64,000 bases of DNA, taken from NCBI RefSeq assembly GCF_021601385.1, contig NZ_BQHO01000020.1:46238-110237 (forward strand), in the 5' to 3' direction. The stretch's first letter is position 1. Each line of letters begins with the position of its first letter. Shown piece by piece: positions 52,916 through 60,617 of this stretch. The notes below the pieces were generated by a model that saw only the letters and a list, made by a program, of their open reading frames with translations, did not search any database and had not been told where the DNA came from. The DNA comes from Pseudomonas parasichuanensis. GTDB taxonomy: Bacteria; Pseudomonadota; Gammaproteobacteria; Pseudomonadales; Pseudomonadaceae. The position numbers and the translations under genes are program-made.

Positions 52916-53509
52916 TCACGGCAAGTATCCGGACTTGTCAGCTTCGGTAATCGCTCGGATGACCCGGCAGGGTACGCCAGCGGCGATGACGCCAGCCGGT
53001 ATATCCGAGGTGACGACACTCCCGGAACCGATGATCGATCCATCACCGATGGCCACCCCGGGGTTGATATGTACCCCTGCACCCACCCAGACGCGGTTGC
53101 CGATCCTCACTGGCCTGGCAAAGCAAGCCCCAGCTGCGCGTTCGGCAGGGTCGATGGCATGGTTGGAGGTGTAGATGCCCACGCGTGGGCCGAACAGCAC
53201 ATCGTCGCCGATGGTGATGCCACCGCCATCGAGCATGACGCAGTCGAAGTTGGCGTAGAAGTTGTTGCCGATGTGTATGTGCCGACCGAATTCGCAGCGA
53301 AAGGTCGGTTCGAAATGCACCGCGCTGCCGACGCTGCCCAGCAATTGCCGCAGGATGCCTTCGCGTTCGCTGGCAGGGCGGGAGAATGCGCCGTTGTACT
53401 GGTTCGTCAGCAGTACCGCGTGTTGGCGAGCGGCGACCAGTTCGGCTGTCAGGTCGTTGTACATCTTACCGGCACGGATACGGGCCAGCTGCGATTCGAG
53501 GTCAGGCAT
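52916..53509 (-). CDS. Maltose/galactoside O-acetyltransferase-type hexapeptide protein
   Basis: 197 aa. The N-terminal Mac domain (KMYNDLTAELVAARQHAVLLTNQYN, about 15-40) is followed by left-handed beta-helix hexapeptides (IHIGNNFYANFDCVMLDGGGITIGDDVLFGPRVGI, VRIGNRVWVGAGVHINPGVAIGDGSIIGSGSVVTSDIPAG). The catalytic histidine lies in YTSNHAID. It acetylates a sugar or galactoside hydroxyl with acetyl-CoA. It faces the LysR gene tail-to-tail and has no obvious operon partner. Confidence 0.9.
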   Translation of the reverse strand: MPDLESQLARIRAGKMYNDLTAELVAARQHAVLLTNQYNGAFSRPASEREGILRQLLGSVGSAVHFEPTFRCEFGRHIHIGNNFYANFDCVMLDGGGITIGDDVLFGPRVGIYTSNHAIDPAERAAGACFARPVRIGNRVWVGAGVHINPGVAIGDGSIIGSGSVVTSDIPAGVIAAGVPCRVIRAITEADKSGYLP

Positions 53510-53635
53510 CTGTGATCAGTCAGGCAGGGAGAGTCATACACCCTACGCTCGCTGCCACTGTCATATCAACCGCGAATGCGCTCAGCCGGGCCCGGTGGCC
53601 AGGATGATCCTTCACCCTGGCCTGCGAACCCAGGA

Positions 53636-53986
53636 TCAACGATTTTCGTCATCCTGATCCTTGCCGGCATCGTTGCCTTCCCAGTCCGCTGAGTCCGGGT
53701 CCATGCGTTGCTTGCGTTCCTCGTCCGTCATGTCTGAAGAGGCGCGTCCTCCCTGGGCCCCTCGCTGTCCTTCTTCAGCGCTGCGCTGTGGATCCTGAGT
53801 TGTCGTTTGGCGCGAGGCTTCGCCGCCACCCGGCCCGTGCTCAGTACTGCGCTGCTGGTCCTTGCCTGCGTCACCGCCCGGAACCCCACCGCTTTGGCGC
53901 TTATCTTCCCAGGCCTTGTCCTGATGTTCAGGAGTGCCCGGCGTGCTGCCACCCTGATGCCCACCGCTGCCTTGATTGTTAGCCAT
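53636..53986 (-). CDS. Small hydrophilic Gly-rich protein, probably disordered (stress-protein-like)
   Basis: 116 aa from ATG 53986 behind GAGGT. The chain is nearly all Gly, Ser, Gln, Asp, Glu, Lys and Arg, with only a few hydrophobic residues (two Trp), beginning MANNQGSGGHQGGSTPGTPE and ending DAGKDQDDENR. It resembles the GGxxG-rich general stress proteins of the KGG/YciG kind, though I cannot confirm homology. No membrane segment or fold motif is seen. It stands alone; its promoter lies in the 316-bp gap to its right. Confidence 0.75.
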   Translation of the reverse strand: MANNQGSGGHQGGSTPGTPEHQDKAWEDKRQSGGVPGGDAGKDQQRSTEHGPGGGEASRQTTTQDPQRSAEEGQRGAQGGRASSDMTDEERKQRMDPDSADWEGNDAGKDQDDENR

Positions 53987-54302
53987 GATCATTACCTCAG
54001 GTCGATTGCACACAGAAGGTGTGTAACGTATCGACGTCGGCTGGATCGGGATGGCTGCGCAAATTTTTCAAATGCCAGACCAAATACGCGAAACAATCGG
54101 GTGTGAATGGATTGCGTCGTGTAGATATCCAGGCCCAAGGCAGTGCTGGCCGCGCTCAAAAGTCGACGCTGGCCGACAACCGCAGAACACGCGGCGTGCC
54201 CTGGGTCAGGTAGTGAACCGTCAATGAGGAAGCCGGCTGTGACTGCATGGCCGGCCTGCGGCCTGGCGCCACGTTTTCAGCAGGTCCAGCCGGCTTGTAC
54301 AG
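53987..54302. other. Intergenic stretch without recognised gene
   Basis: This 316-bp gap lies upstream of the small hydrophilic protein and downstream of a LysR gene. It contains a short hairpin CACAC-AGAAG-GTGTG near 54010, probably in the leader or promoter of the small gene, and a spaced repeat of AGCCGGCT around 54230 and 54290. No open frame here has a plausible ribosome-binding site plus family motif. Confidence 0.5.
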
Positions 54303-55196
54303 CTATGGCCTGTGGCGCAGGGCCTCGACAAACAAGGTAAAGGCGGCGCTGGGGTGCCTTCGGCTGGGGTAGTACAAGCAATAGGGCTCGAATGTCTTGC
54401 GCCAGTCGGGCAAAACCTCGCTGAGCTGGCCGTTACCCAGGGCATCGTGCACATAGGCCAAGGGCAGATAGGCCAGCCCCAACCCATGCAGGGCGGCATC
54501 GCGTGCCGACCAGAGACTGTTACTGACGAACTGGCCTGTCACCCTGACGCGCTGCTCCCGGCCCGCTTTGGTGAAGAGCCAGGCGAAATGCTCGCCATGG
54601 GTGGGCAGGCGCAGGTTGATGCAGGCGTGCTCAGTCAGGTCGCGAGGATGCCTGGGCTGTTGCCGTTGCGCCAGGTAAGTCGGCGAGCCGACCACGGCCA
54701 TGGCGTGCGGCGGGCTGATGTTCACCGCAATCATGTCCTTGGCCACCAGGGCGCCTCGACGCACACCGGCATCGTAGCGGCCACTGACGATATCGGTCAT
54801 GCCGTAGTCGACGGTGAGCTCGACATTGATGTCCGGGTACTGCGGCAGGAAGCGGCTCAACACCGGTTGCAGCACGCTCTGCACGGCGTATTCATCCGCC
54901 GTGATGCGGATCGTCCCGGAGGGCTTGTCACGCAGCTCGGTGACCTGTTCCAGCCCCGCTTGAATCTGGCCCACCGCCGGCCCGATCAGCAACAGCAGGC
55001 GCTCGCCTGCCGGGGTCACGGCAACGCTGCGCGTGGTGCGTGCGAACAGCGGCAGGCCGAGGCTCTCCTCCAGCCCACGGATCACTTGGCTCAGGGCTGA
55101 TTGCGAGATGCCCAGGCGGGCAGCCGCGCGAGTGAAACTGGCCTCTTGCGCTACTGCGAGAAACGCCTCCAGGTCCCGTAGCCGACGTGCCTGCAT
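54303..55196 (-). CDS. LysR-family transcriptional regulator
   Basis: 297 aa. LRDLEAFLAVAQEASFTRAAARLGISQSALSQVIRGLEESLGLPLFARTTRSVAVTPAGERLL is the helix-turn-helix of the large DmlR/PgrR-like subgroup, and the effector domain follows from about 90. It diverges from the alpha/beta hydrolase gene across 134 bp with an inverted repeat at 55219, so it probably controls that gene. Confidence 0.9.
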   Translation of the reverse strand: MQARRLRDLEAFLAVAQEASFTRAAARLGISQSALSQVIRGLEESLGLPLFARTTRSVAVTPAGERLLLLIGPAVGQIQAGLEQVTELRDKPSGTIRITADEYAVQSVLQPVLSRFLPQYPDINVELTVDYGMTDIVSGRYDAGVRRGALVAKDMIAVNISPPHAMAVVGSPTYLAQRQQPRHPRDLTEHACINLRLPTHGEHFAWLFTKAGREQRVRVTGQFVSNSLWSARDAALHGLGLAYLPLAYVHDALGNGQLSEVLPDWRKTFEPYCLYYPSRRHPSAAFTLFVEALRHRP

Positions 55197-55218
55197 TTAT
55201 CAAACCTGCTTATGACTG

Positions 55219-55238
55219 AATCCTGATTTTGCTGGATT
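55219..55238. promoter_or_regulatory. Inverted repeat between LysR and hydrolase genes
   Basis: AATCC and GGATT form a 5-bp inverted repeat with a 10-bp spacer (TGATTTTGCT), close to the LysR start. Size and AT-rich spacer fit a LysR-type recognition site. Confidence 0.4.
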
Positions 55239-55330
55239 ATAAATCAACGCCTCACGGCTTACCTTGGTGACAGTTCGGCGTTGGCCGAAAGACCGGATTG
55301 CCCGTTCATCATCATTGCGAGGACTCAGCC

Positions 55331-56275
55331 ATGAGCCACACCATCGAAACCATCCAGTTCCGCAACCCCGGCATGGCCTGGGCCATCGCCGCGGATATCC
55401 ATTTCCCCCCTCACTTCGACACGCACAGCCAGTACCCCGCCATCATCAGCGCCCATCCGATCGGCAGTTGCAAGGAGCAGACCGCCGGCAATGTCTATGG
55501 CGCGGCCCTGGCCAAGGCAGGCTTTGTGGTGATCGCTTTCGATGCCAGCTACCAGGGCGCGAGCGGCGGTGAGCCGCGTTACATCGAGGAGCCGGGGCAG
55601 CGGGTGGAAGACTTTCGCCAGGTGGTCGATTACCTGGTGACACTGCCCTATGTCGACAGCAGCCGTATCGGCGTGCTGGGCATCTGCGGCGGCGGTGGCT
55701 ATGCCATCAGTGCCGCCAAGTCCGAACGGCGCATCAAGGCCGTGGTCAGCATCACCGGCGTCAATTTCGGGCGCCTCAGCCGTGAAGGCTTTGCCGGCTA
55801 CGACCCCATTGGCACGCTGGAGGCCATCGCCGAGCAAAGGACGGTCGAAGTGCGTGGTGGCCAGGCCCGCGTGGATGATGTGCTGCCGCCTTCGGTGGAG
55901 GTGGCCATGCAAGCCGGCATCAACGATATCGATATCCTGGAAGCGACCGACTACTACAAGACCGCGCGTGGCCATGCCGAGCACGGGCCGACCCGCATCC
56001 TGTTTTCGCGCCGCGCGGCGGCCGTGGACTGGGATGCCTTCCATTTGGCCGAAGTGCTGTTGACCCAACCGTTGCTGGTGGTCATCGGTGACAAGCCCGG
56101 CGGCTTCGGTGCCTATCGTGACGGCCAGGAAATCTACGGCCGCGCCGCGTCGAAGGACAAGGAGCTGCTGGTCCTGCCCAATACCTCGCATTACGAGCTT
56201 TACGACCAGCCAGAGGCGACGGGCAATGCCTTGGCCCGGGTGCTGCCATTCTTCAAGCAGCATCTGTCTGCCTGA
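55331..56275 (+). CDS. Alpha/beta hydrolase, YcjY/dienelactone-hydrolase-like
   Basis: 314 aa from ATG 55331 with GAGGACT before it. The nucleophile elbow reads GICGGGGYA (GxCxGG), so a cysteine takes the usual serine position, as in dienelactone hydrolase. PLLVVIGDKPGG and the late LPNTSHYELYD supply the expected acid and histidine. It probably hydrolyses an ester or lactone. The divergent LysR suggests a specific inducible substrate. Confidence 0.85.
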   Translation: MSHTIETIQFRNPGMAWAIAADIHFPPHFDTHSQYPAIISAHPIGSCKEQTAGNVYGAALAKAGFVVIAFDASYQGASGGEPRYIEEPGQRVEDFRQVVDYLVTLPYVDSSRIGVLGICGGGGYAISAAKSERRIKAVVSITGVNFGRLSREGFAGYDPIGTLEAIAEQRTVEVRGGQARVDDVLPPSVEVAMQAGINDIDILEATDYYKTARGHAEHGPTRILFSRRAAAVDWDAFHLAEVLLTQPLLVVIGDKPGGFGAYRDGQEIYGRAASKDKELLVLPNTSHYELYDQPEATGNALARVLPFFKQHLSA

Positions 56276-56418
56276 CGCAGGCGACCGGCGCAGGGTGATT
56301 GCCGATCCGAGGCTGCCTCGGGTTGGCACCCTGCAAAGCCCGGGCATTGGACCTTTTCAGGAGATGCGACGCCGGTAGACTCGGCCTGCCCACCCATGGA
56401 CGCGAGTGCAAACAGACC

Positions 56419-56958
56419 ATGCCTGATCAGGCCTTTGACTACCAACCCGTATTGCAAGGAGTTTCGCTAAGACTCGAGTCGCTCACCAGGCTTCACTTCG
56501 AGGCGATGCTGCTTGCCGCCAGCGACCCGTTGATCTGGGCAGGGCACCCCTCTGCGGACCGCTACAAGCCTGAGGTCTTCGAGCCCTATCTCGAGACACT
56601 GCTGGCCACTGGAAAGGCGCTTGCCGTGATCGATGTTCGACAAGGGACAGTGATCGGTGGGTCCAGTTACTACACGCCACCGGATCAACTGGACGGCATC
56701 GCCATCGGTTTCACCTTCCTGGTGAGGGCGCACTGGGGAGGTGCCAGCAATCGTGAACTCAAGGGGCTGATGCTCGAGCACGCATTCAAGCGCCATGACA
56801 GGGTGTTCTTCCACATCGCACCGACCAACATACGGTCGCAAAAGGCCACGTTGAAACTGGGTGCCGAGCATCTCTACGATGCGCAACTCAACCTTTCAGG
56901 CGCGTCAAGGCTGTGGAAGTGCTATGCACTCACGCGCGCCAGGTGGGCGCATCGCTGA
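56419..56958 (+). CDS. GNAT-family N-acetyltransferase
   Basis: 179 aa from ATG 56419; upstream in-frame sequence has no domain match. LRLESLTRLHFEAMLLAASDPLIWAGHP and IGFTFLVRAHWGGASNRELKGLMLEHAF (acetyl-CoA binding region), then HIAPTNIRSQKATLKLGAE, are typical of the RimJ/RimL-like GNAT group. It would acetylate an amine of a small molecule or peptide. No operon partner; it faces the lvaR gene tail-to-tail. Confidence 0.87.
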   Translation: MPDQAFDYQPVLQGVSLRLESLTRLHFEAMLLAASDPLIWAGHPSADRYKPEVFEPYLETLLATGKALAVIDVRQGTVIGGSSYYTPPDQLDGIAIGFTFLVRAHWGGASNRELKGLMLEHAFKRHDRVFFHIAPTNIRSQKATLKLGAEHLYDAQLNLSGASRLWKCYALTRARWAHR

Positions 56959-57010
56959 GTGGGCTGGGGGCACTGCGAACGCTCAGGTCAGCGCTGGCTT
57001 AGTCTTCGGT

Positions 57011-58957
57011 TCAACGCGCCGCCCTGAGCCGTCGCCACAACGTGGTCCGGCTGATGCCGAGCTGGCGCGCCGCTTCGTCGAGATTGCCCTGGCAGCTGTC
57101 CAGGGTTTCCTGCACATGGCGCAGCTGGGCGGCCTTGCCGACGCTGTGCAGGTCCGACGCCCGGGAGGGCCTGGCACGGCGGGTTGGCGCACCGCCTTCG
57201 CACAGCTCGGGCAGCACCCGCGCCAGGTACTGTTCGTCCACGCCATGCTCCCCCAGCAGCTCGCGGGCCGAGAGCATCGCGCGCTCGATCACGTTCTCCA
57301 GCTCGCGCACATTGCCCGGCCAGCCATGGCGCGTCAGGTAGGGCAGCAGGGCGCCTGGCACGTCCGCCGCGCCCGGCGGCTGGCCCTGGACCAGCAGGCG
57401 CTGGCTGATGCCCCGGCAGATCAGGGCAATATCCTCGGGGCGCTCGCGCAAGGGGGTGGTCTGCAGGCGCAGGATATTGAGCCGGTAATACAGGTCGGTG
57501 CGGAAGTCGCCATCCTCTATCGCGGTGCGCAGGTCCTGGTGGGTGGCGGCGATGATGCGCACATCGATCGCGATCGGCTCGGTGGCGCCCAGGCGCAGTA
57601 CCTCGCGCTCCTGCAGCACACGCAGCAAGCGTGTCTGCAGCGACACGGGCATGTCACCGATCTCGTCGAGAAACAATGTGCCGCGGTGCGCCACTTCGAA
57701 CAGGCCAGGCTTGCCGCCCTTGCGCGAACCGCTGAAGGCGCCTTCCTCGTAGCCGAACAGTTCGCTTTCCAGCAATGACTCCGGGAACGCCGCGCAGTTG
57801 ATGGCGACGAAGGGGCCTTGCCGGCGCGGGCTCTCGTTGTGGATGCCCTGGGCCAGCAACTCTTTGCCGGTGCCGCTTTCACCGGTGATCAGGATGGTTG
57901 AGTGGCTGGCGGCGAAACGCCTGGCCAACTGCAGCATGTCGCGATGGGCCCGGCTGTTGCCGTCGAGCTGTTCGAGCCGGTAGCGGGCAGTGAAGGCGCC
58001 GGGGCGGCGGGTGGAGCGGATGCGTTGGTCCGCCCGCTGCACGGCTGTGGTGTCCTGGCAGGTCAGGACCAGGCCGGTGCGCTGGCCGTTCTCGAGGATT
58101 GGCAGCAGGTTGCTGACCACGGCATGGGAGCCGAGCCGGATTACTCGGTTTTCTTCGCTACCCTCTGCAAATGCCTGCTGCAGGTCCAGTTCCGGGCACA
58201 GCTGCTGCAGCGGACGGCCCAGCGCCGCGCTGAGCGGCAAGTCCAGCAGGTGGGCCAGGGCCGGATTGAGCGACTGCACCACGCCCTGGTTGTCGACCGC
58301 CGCCACGCCGGTGGGGATGTGTTGCAGCACGGCGTTCAAGTGCCGGCGCTTGGCGATCTCGATACGTTGGCTGTCGAGGATGCCCAGGGCCTCTTCGAGC
58401 GCCTTGCGCACAGTGTCTTCGCTCAGTGAAAGCACGCCGTGCAGGCCTGCCTGTTCGGCCAGTTCCACCACTGTCGAGGAACCGATGATGCTGCGACACC
58501 CCAGCCGGGCGGCCTGTTCGACCGCTTGGCGCGCTTCTTCCAGGGAGGTGTAGGCGGCCTGGTGAACCTGCACCGTGAACAGCGCGGCCATGGCCTTAAG
58601 GCCCTGGTCGATGCGGTTGTAACTGAGCAAGGCCACTTGCGAGGCATGCTCGCGCGCCTGCCCCAGCGCCCGCAGCAGGTCATCGCCACCCACGCGCATC
58701 GTCAGTACCGGGCGCGCCAGGTGCTTGCGCAGGTAGGCGGCAGTGGCCCCGGCGCAGATGAACACGTCGGCTTCACCGCGCAACTCCAGTTCGCGGGCGA
58801 CTTGCAGCGCCTCGGTCACCGAGGTGTCGAGCACTTCAATGTGGGTGTCGGGGTAGTCCGTGGCAAGCGCGGCCACCATATGGGCGAGGCGGCTGCGTTG
58901 CCGGGGGCGCTGCAGGTGGCTGATCAGCACGACGACCTGGGACGTGGGGGAGTGCAT
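57011..58957 (-). CDS. lvaR: Sigma-54-dependent activator LvaR (PrpR_N, PAS, AAA+, Fis HTH)
   Basis: 648 aa. PrpR_N-type sensor domain about 30-200, PAS about 205-310, AAA+ domain with Walker A GESGTGKE at 359-366, GAFSGS at 406-411 in place of the usual GAFTGA, Walker B TLFLDE at 427-432, and a C-terminal Fis-type helix-turn-helix (DEAARQLGISRTTLWRRLR). It diverges from lvaA; a matching sigma-54 promoter lies in between. The gene order is that of the levulinate (lva) operon of P. putida, whose regulator has this architecture. Taken alone it would be called PrpR-like. Confidence 0.85.
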   Translation of the reverse strand: MHSPTSQVVVLISHLQRPRQRSRLAHMVAALATDYPDTHIEVLDTSVTEALQVARELELRGEADVFICAGATAAYLRKHLARPVLTMRVGGDDLLRALGQAREHASQVALLSYNRIDQGLKAMAALFTVQVHQAAYTSLEEARQAVEQAARLGCRSIIGSSTVVELAEQAGLHGVLSLSEDTVRKALEEALGILDSQRIEIAKRRHLNAVLQHIPTGVAAVDNQGVVQSLNPALAHLLDLPLSAALGRPLQQLCPELDLQQAFAEGSEENRVIRLGSHAVVSNLLPILENGQRTGLVLTCQDTTAVQRADQRIRSTRRPGAFTARYRLEQLDGNSRAHRDMLQLARRFAASHSTILITGESGTGKELLAQGIHNESPRRQGPFVAINCAAFPESLLESELFGYEEGAFSGSRKGGKPGLFEVAHRGTLFLDEIGDMPVSLQTRLLRVLQEREVLRLGATEPIAIDVRIIAATHQDLRTAIEDGDFRTDLYYRLNILRLQTTPLRERPEDIALICRGISQRLLVQGQPPGAADVPGALLPYLTRHGWPGNVRELENVIERAMLSARELLGEHGVDEQYLARVLPELCEGGAPTRRARPSRASDLHSVGKAAQLRHVQETLDSCQGNLDEAARQLGISRTTLWRRLRAAR

Positions 58958-58991
58958 GGTGGCGCCTGTTCAAAAATGAAGTGTTTCCATC

Positions 58992-59010
58992 GTGAACTAA
59001 TTTGTTTCAC
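58992..59010. promoter_or_regulatory. Candidate enhancer site for LvaR
   Basis: GTGAAC and GTTTCAC form a near inverted repeat about 100 bp upstream of the sigma-54 promoter, where activators of this class bind. It is close to the lvaR start, so it might serve autoregulation as well. The symmetry is offset by one base, so the support is modest. Confidence 0.35.
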
Positions 59011-59094
59011 ATATGCAATAAGGCGCCTCGTCAGCCCTTCCCATAAAGCGCTGAAAGCCAGGTGTGACGGGCTCTGCAGGTGTTCTTGGCAAAG

Positions 59095-59111
59095 TTGGCC
59101 CGGGCGTTGCT
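59095..59111 (+). promoter_or_regulatory. Sigma-54 promoter of the lva operon
   Basis: TTGGCCCGGGCGTTGCT matches the -24/-12 consensus YTGGCACG-N4-TTGCW at all positions but one, with the exact GG-N10-GC spacing (59097-59098 and 59109-59110). Transcription would start about 59122, some 35 bp before lvaA. It faces away from the divergent sigma-54 activator gene lvaR. Confidence 0.85.
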
Positions 59112-59156
59112 CTAGCTGACCTGCCCACTTGAAACCGAAGGCAGGACCCTTGATTC

Positions 59157-60215
59157 ATGAGCAGTTCCTCTACGACTTGTCCGGCAGGCGACACGCTCGC
59201 GGTCGCGACCGATGAGCAGCGCCTTGTCGACTTCATCCGTGATCAGGCAACGGCAACGCGCGTTGTGATTCAGGCCCGCAAGCGCCTGAGCGGTGGTGCC
59301 ATCCAGGAAAACTGGCTGCTCGATCTGCTGGTCGAGGGCGGCCCCTGGGCCGGTGCCCGGCGCTGGGTGTTGCGCAGCGACGCGCTGTCGGCGCTGCCGG
59401 CCAGCCTCGACCGCGCCCAGGAGTTCGCGGTGTTGCAGGTGGCCCATCGGGCCGGGGTGAAAGTGCCGCGCCCGCTCTGGCTGTGTCGCGATACACAGGT
59501 CCATGGGCGGCTGTTCTTCCTGATGGAGTATGTGCCGGGTGTCGCTGCCGGGCGGCTGCTTAGCGCAGGGGCGGGCGCCCAGGGCCAGGCCCGGCTGGCG
59601 GAACAGCTCGGGGACAACCTGGCGCGCCTGCATCAGATCCGCCCGCCGAGTGCGGCATTGGACTTTTTGCCCGTGCCGGAGCGTTCGCCAGCGTTGGCCA
59701 CGGTCGATGCCTACCGTCGTTACCTCGACACCCTCGACGATGCCTATCCGGCACTGGAGTGGGGCCTGCGCTGGTGCGAGCTGCATGCCCCGCGCGACAG
59801 CCGTCTGTGCCTGCTGCACCGCGACTACCGCACCGGCAACTACCTGGCCAGCGAGCAGGGGCTGGAGGCGGTACTGGACTGGGAGTTCACCGGCTGGGGC
59901 GACCCTTACGAGGACCTGGGCTGGTTCACCGCCCCCTGCTGGCGTTTCACCCGCCCTGACCTGGAAGCCGGCGGCATCGGCCAGCTGGCGGACTTCCTGC
60001 GTGGCTACCACCAGGTATCGCCACTGTGGATCGAGCCCGGCCAACTGCGTTACTGGCAGGTCATGGCGACCCTGCGCTGGGCGGTGATCGCCCTGCAGCA
60101 GGGGCAGCGCCACCTGTCCGGCGAAGAGCCTTCCCTGGAGCTGGCACTGACTGCGCGCCTGCTGCCCGAGCTTGAACTCGACATCCTGAACATGACCGGA
60201 GCCGATGCGCCATGA
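59157..60215 (+). CDS. lvaA: LvaA: hydroxyacyl-CoA kinase, APH-like phosphotransferase
   Basis: 352 aa, aminoglycoside-phosphotransferase fold. The catalytic loop HRDYRTGN (H221, D223, N228) and the Mg2+ aspartate D241 in VLDWEFTGWGDPYEDLGW are intact. In the lva pathway LvaA with LvaB phosphorylates the 4-hydroxy group of 4-hydroxyvaleryl-CoA, which LvaC then eliminates. It overlaps lvaB by 4 nt. Many acyl-CoA-dehydrogenase-linked kinases (ACAD10/11 type) share this fold, which also fits the neighbouring lvaC. Confidence 0.87.
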   Translation: MSSSSTTCPAGDTLAVATDEQRLVDFIRDQATATRVVIQARKRLSGGAIQENWLLDLLVEGGPWAGARRWVLRSDALSALPASLDRAQEFAVLQVAHRAGVKVPRPLWLCRDTQVHGRLFFLMEYVPGVAAGRLLSAGAGAQGQARLAEQLGDNLARLHQIRPPSAALDFLPVPERSPALATVDAYRRYLDTLDDAYPALEWGLRWCELHAPRDSRLCLLHRDYRTGNYLASEQGLEAVLDWEFTGWGDPYEDLGWFTAPCWRFTRPDLEAGGIGQLADFLRGYHQVSPLWIEPGQLRYWQVMATLRWAVIALQQGQRHLSGEEPSLELALTARLLPELELDILNMTGADAP

Positions 60216-60568
60216 CCCAGCCGCACGCCCATCAACTCCTCGAGATTGCCCGCCAGACCTTGCTGGAGCAGGTATTGCCGGCGCTGCCCGGCGAGCTGCG
60301 CTACCCGACGCTGATGATCGCCAACGCCATGGCCATCGCCGCCCGGGAAAACCGCCTGGACGCCGTCGTCAGCCTCCAGGAGCAGACGCGCCTGGCCGCG
60401 CTGAACGATGCCCCCGCCCCGTCATTGCAGGATGCCCGCAGCCAGCTGGCGCGGGCGATTCGCCAGGGGCGCCATGACGCCCCGCACAGCGCTCGCGCCC
60501 TGGTCGAGACGCTGCGCCAGGTGACGCTCCACCGGCTGGCGATCAGCAACCCCAAGGCCGTGCGCTGA
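60212..60568 (+). CDS. lvaB: LvaB: small partner of the LvaA kinase (DUF6285 type)
   Basis: 118 aa, mostly helical, without a signal peptide; it matches the size and position of LvaB, which is needed with LvaA for kinase activity in P. putida. It overlaps lvaA by 4 nt (ATGA) and lies 49 bp before lvaC. Assignment rests on gene order and size. Confidence 0.83.
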   Translation: MTQPHAHQLLEIARQTLLEQVLPALPGELRYPTLMIANAMAIAARENRLDAVVSLQEQTRLAALNDAPAPSLQDARSQLARAIRQGRHDAPHSARALVETLRQVTLHRLAISNPKAVR

Positions 60569-60617
60569 GCGCGGCGAGCCCTTGTTTCAAGACCGACACG
60601 TACGAAGAAGGAAACCC

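Noticed and set aside
53597-53622. Hairpin GGCCAGG...CCTGGCC as terminator of the small hydrophilic gene
   Set aside because: Seven-bp stem is perfect, but no T-run follows on the transcribed strand; kept out as unsupported.
57011-58957. Propionate catabolism regulator PrpR
   Set aside because: Domain layout fits, but the divergent operon has the lvaABCDE order and no prpBCD genes, so LvaR is the better name.
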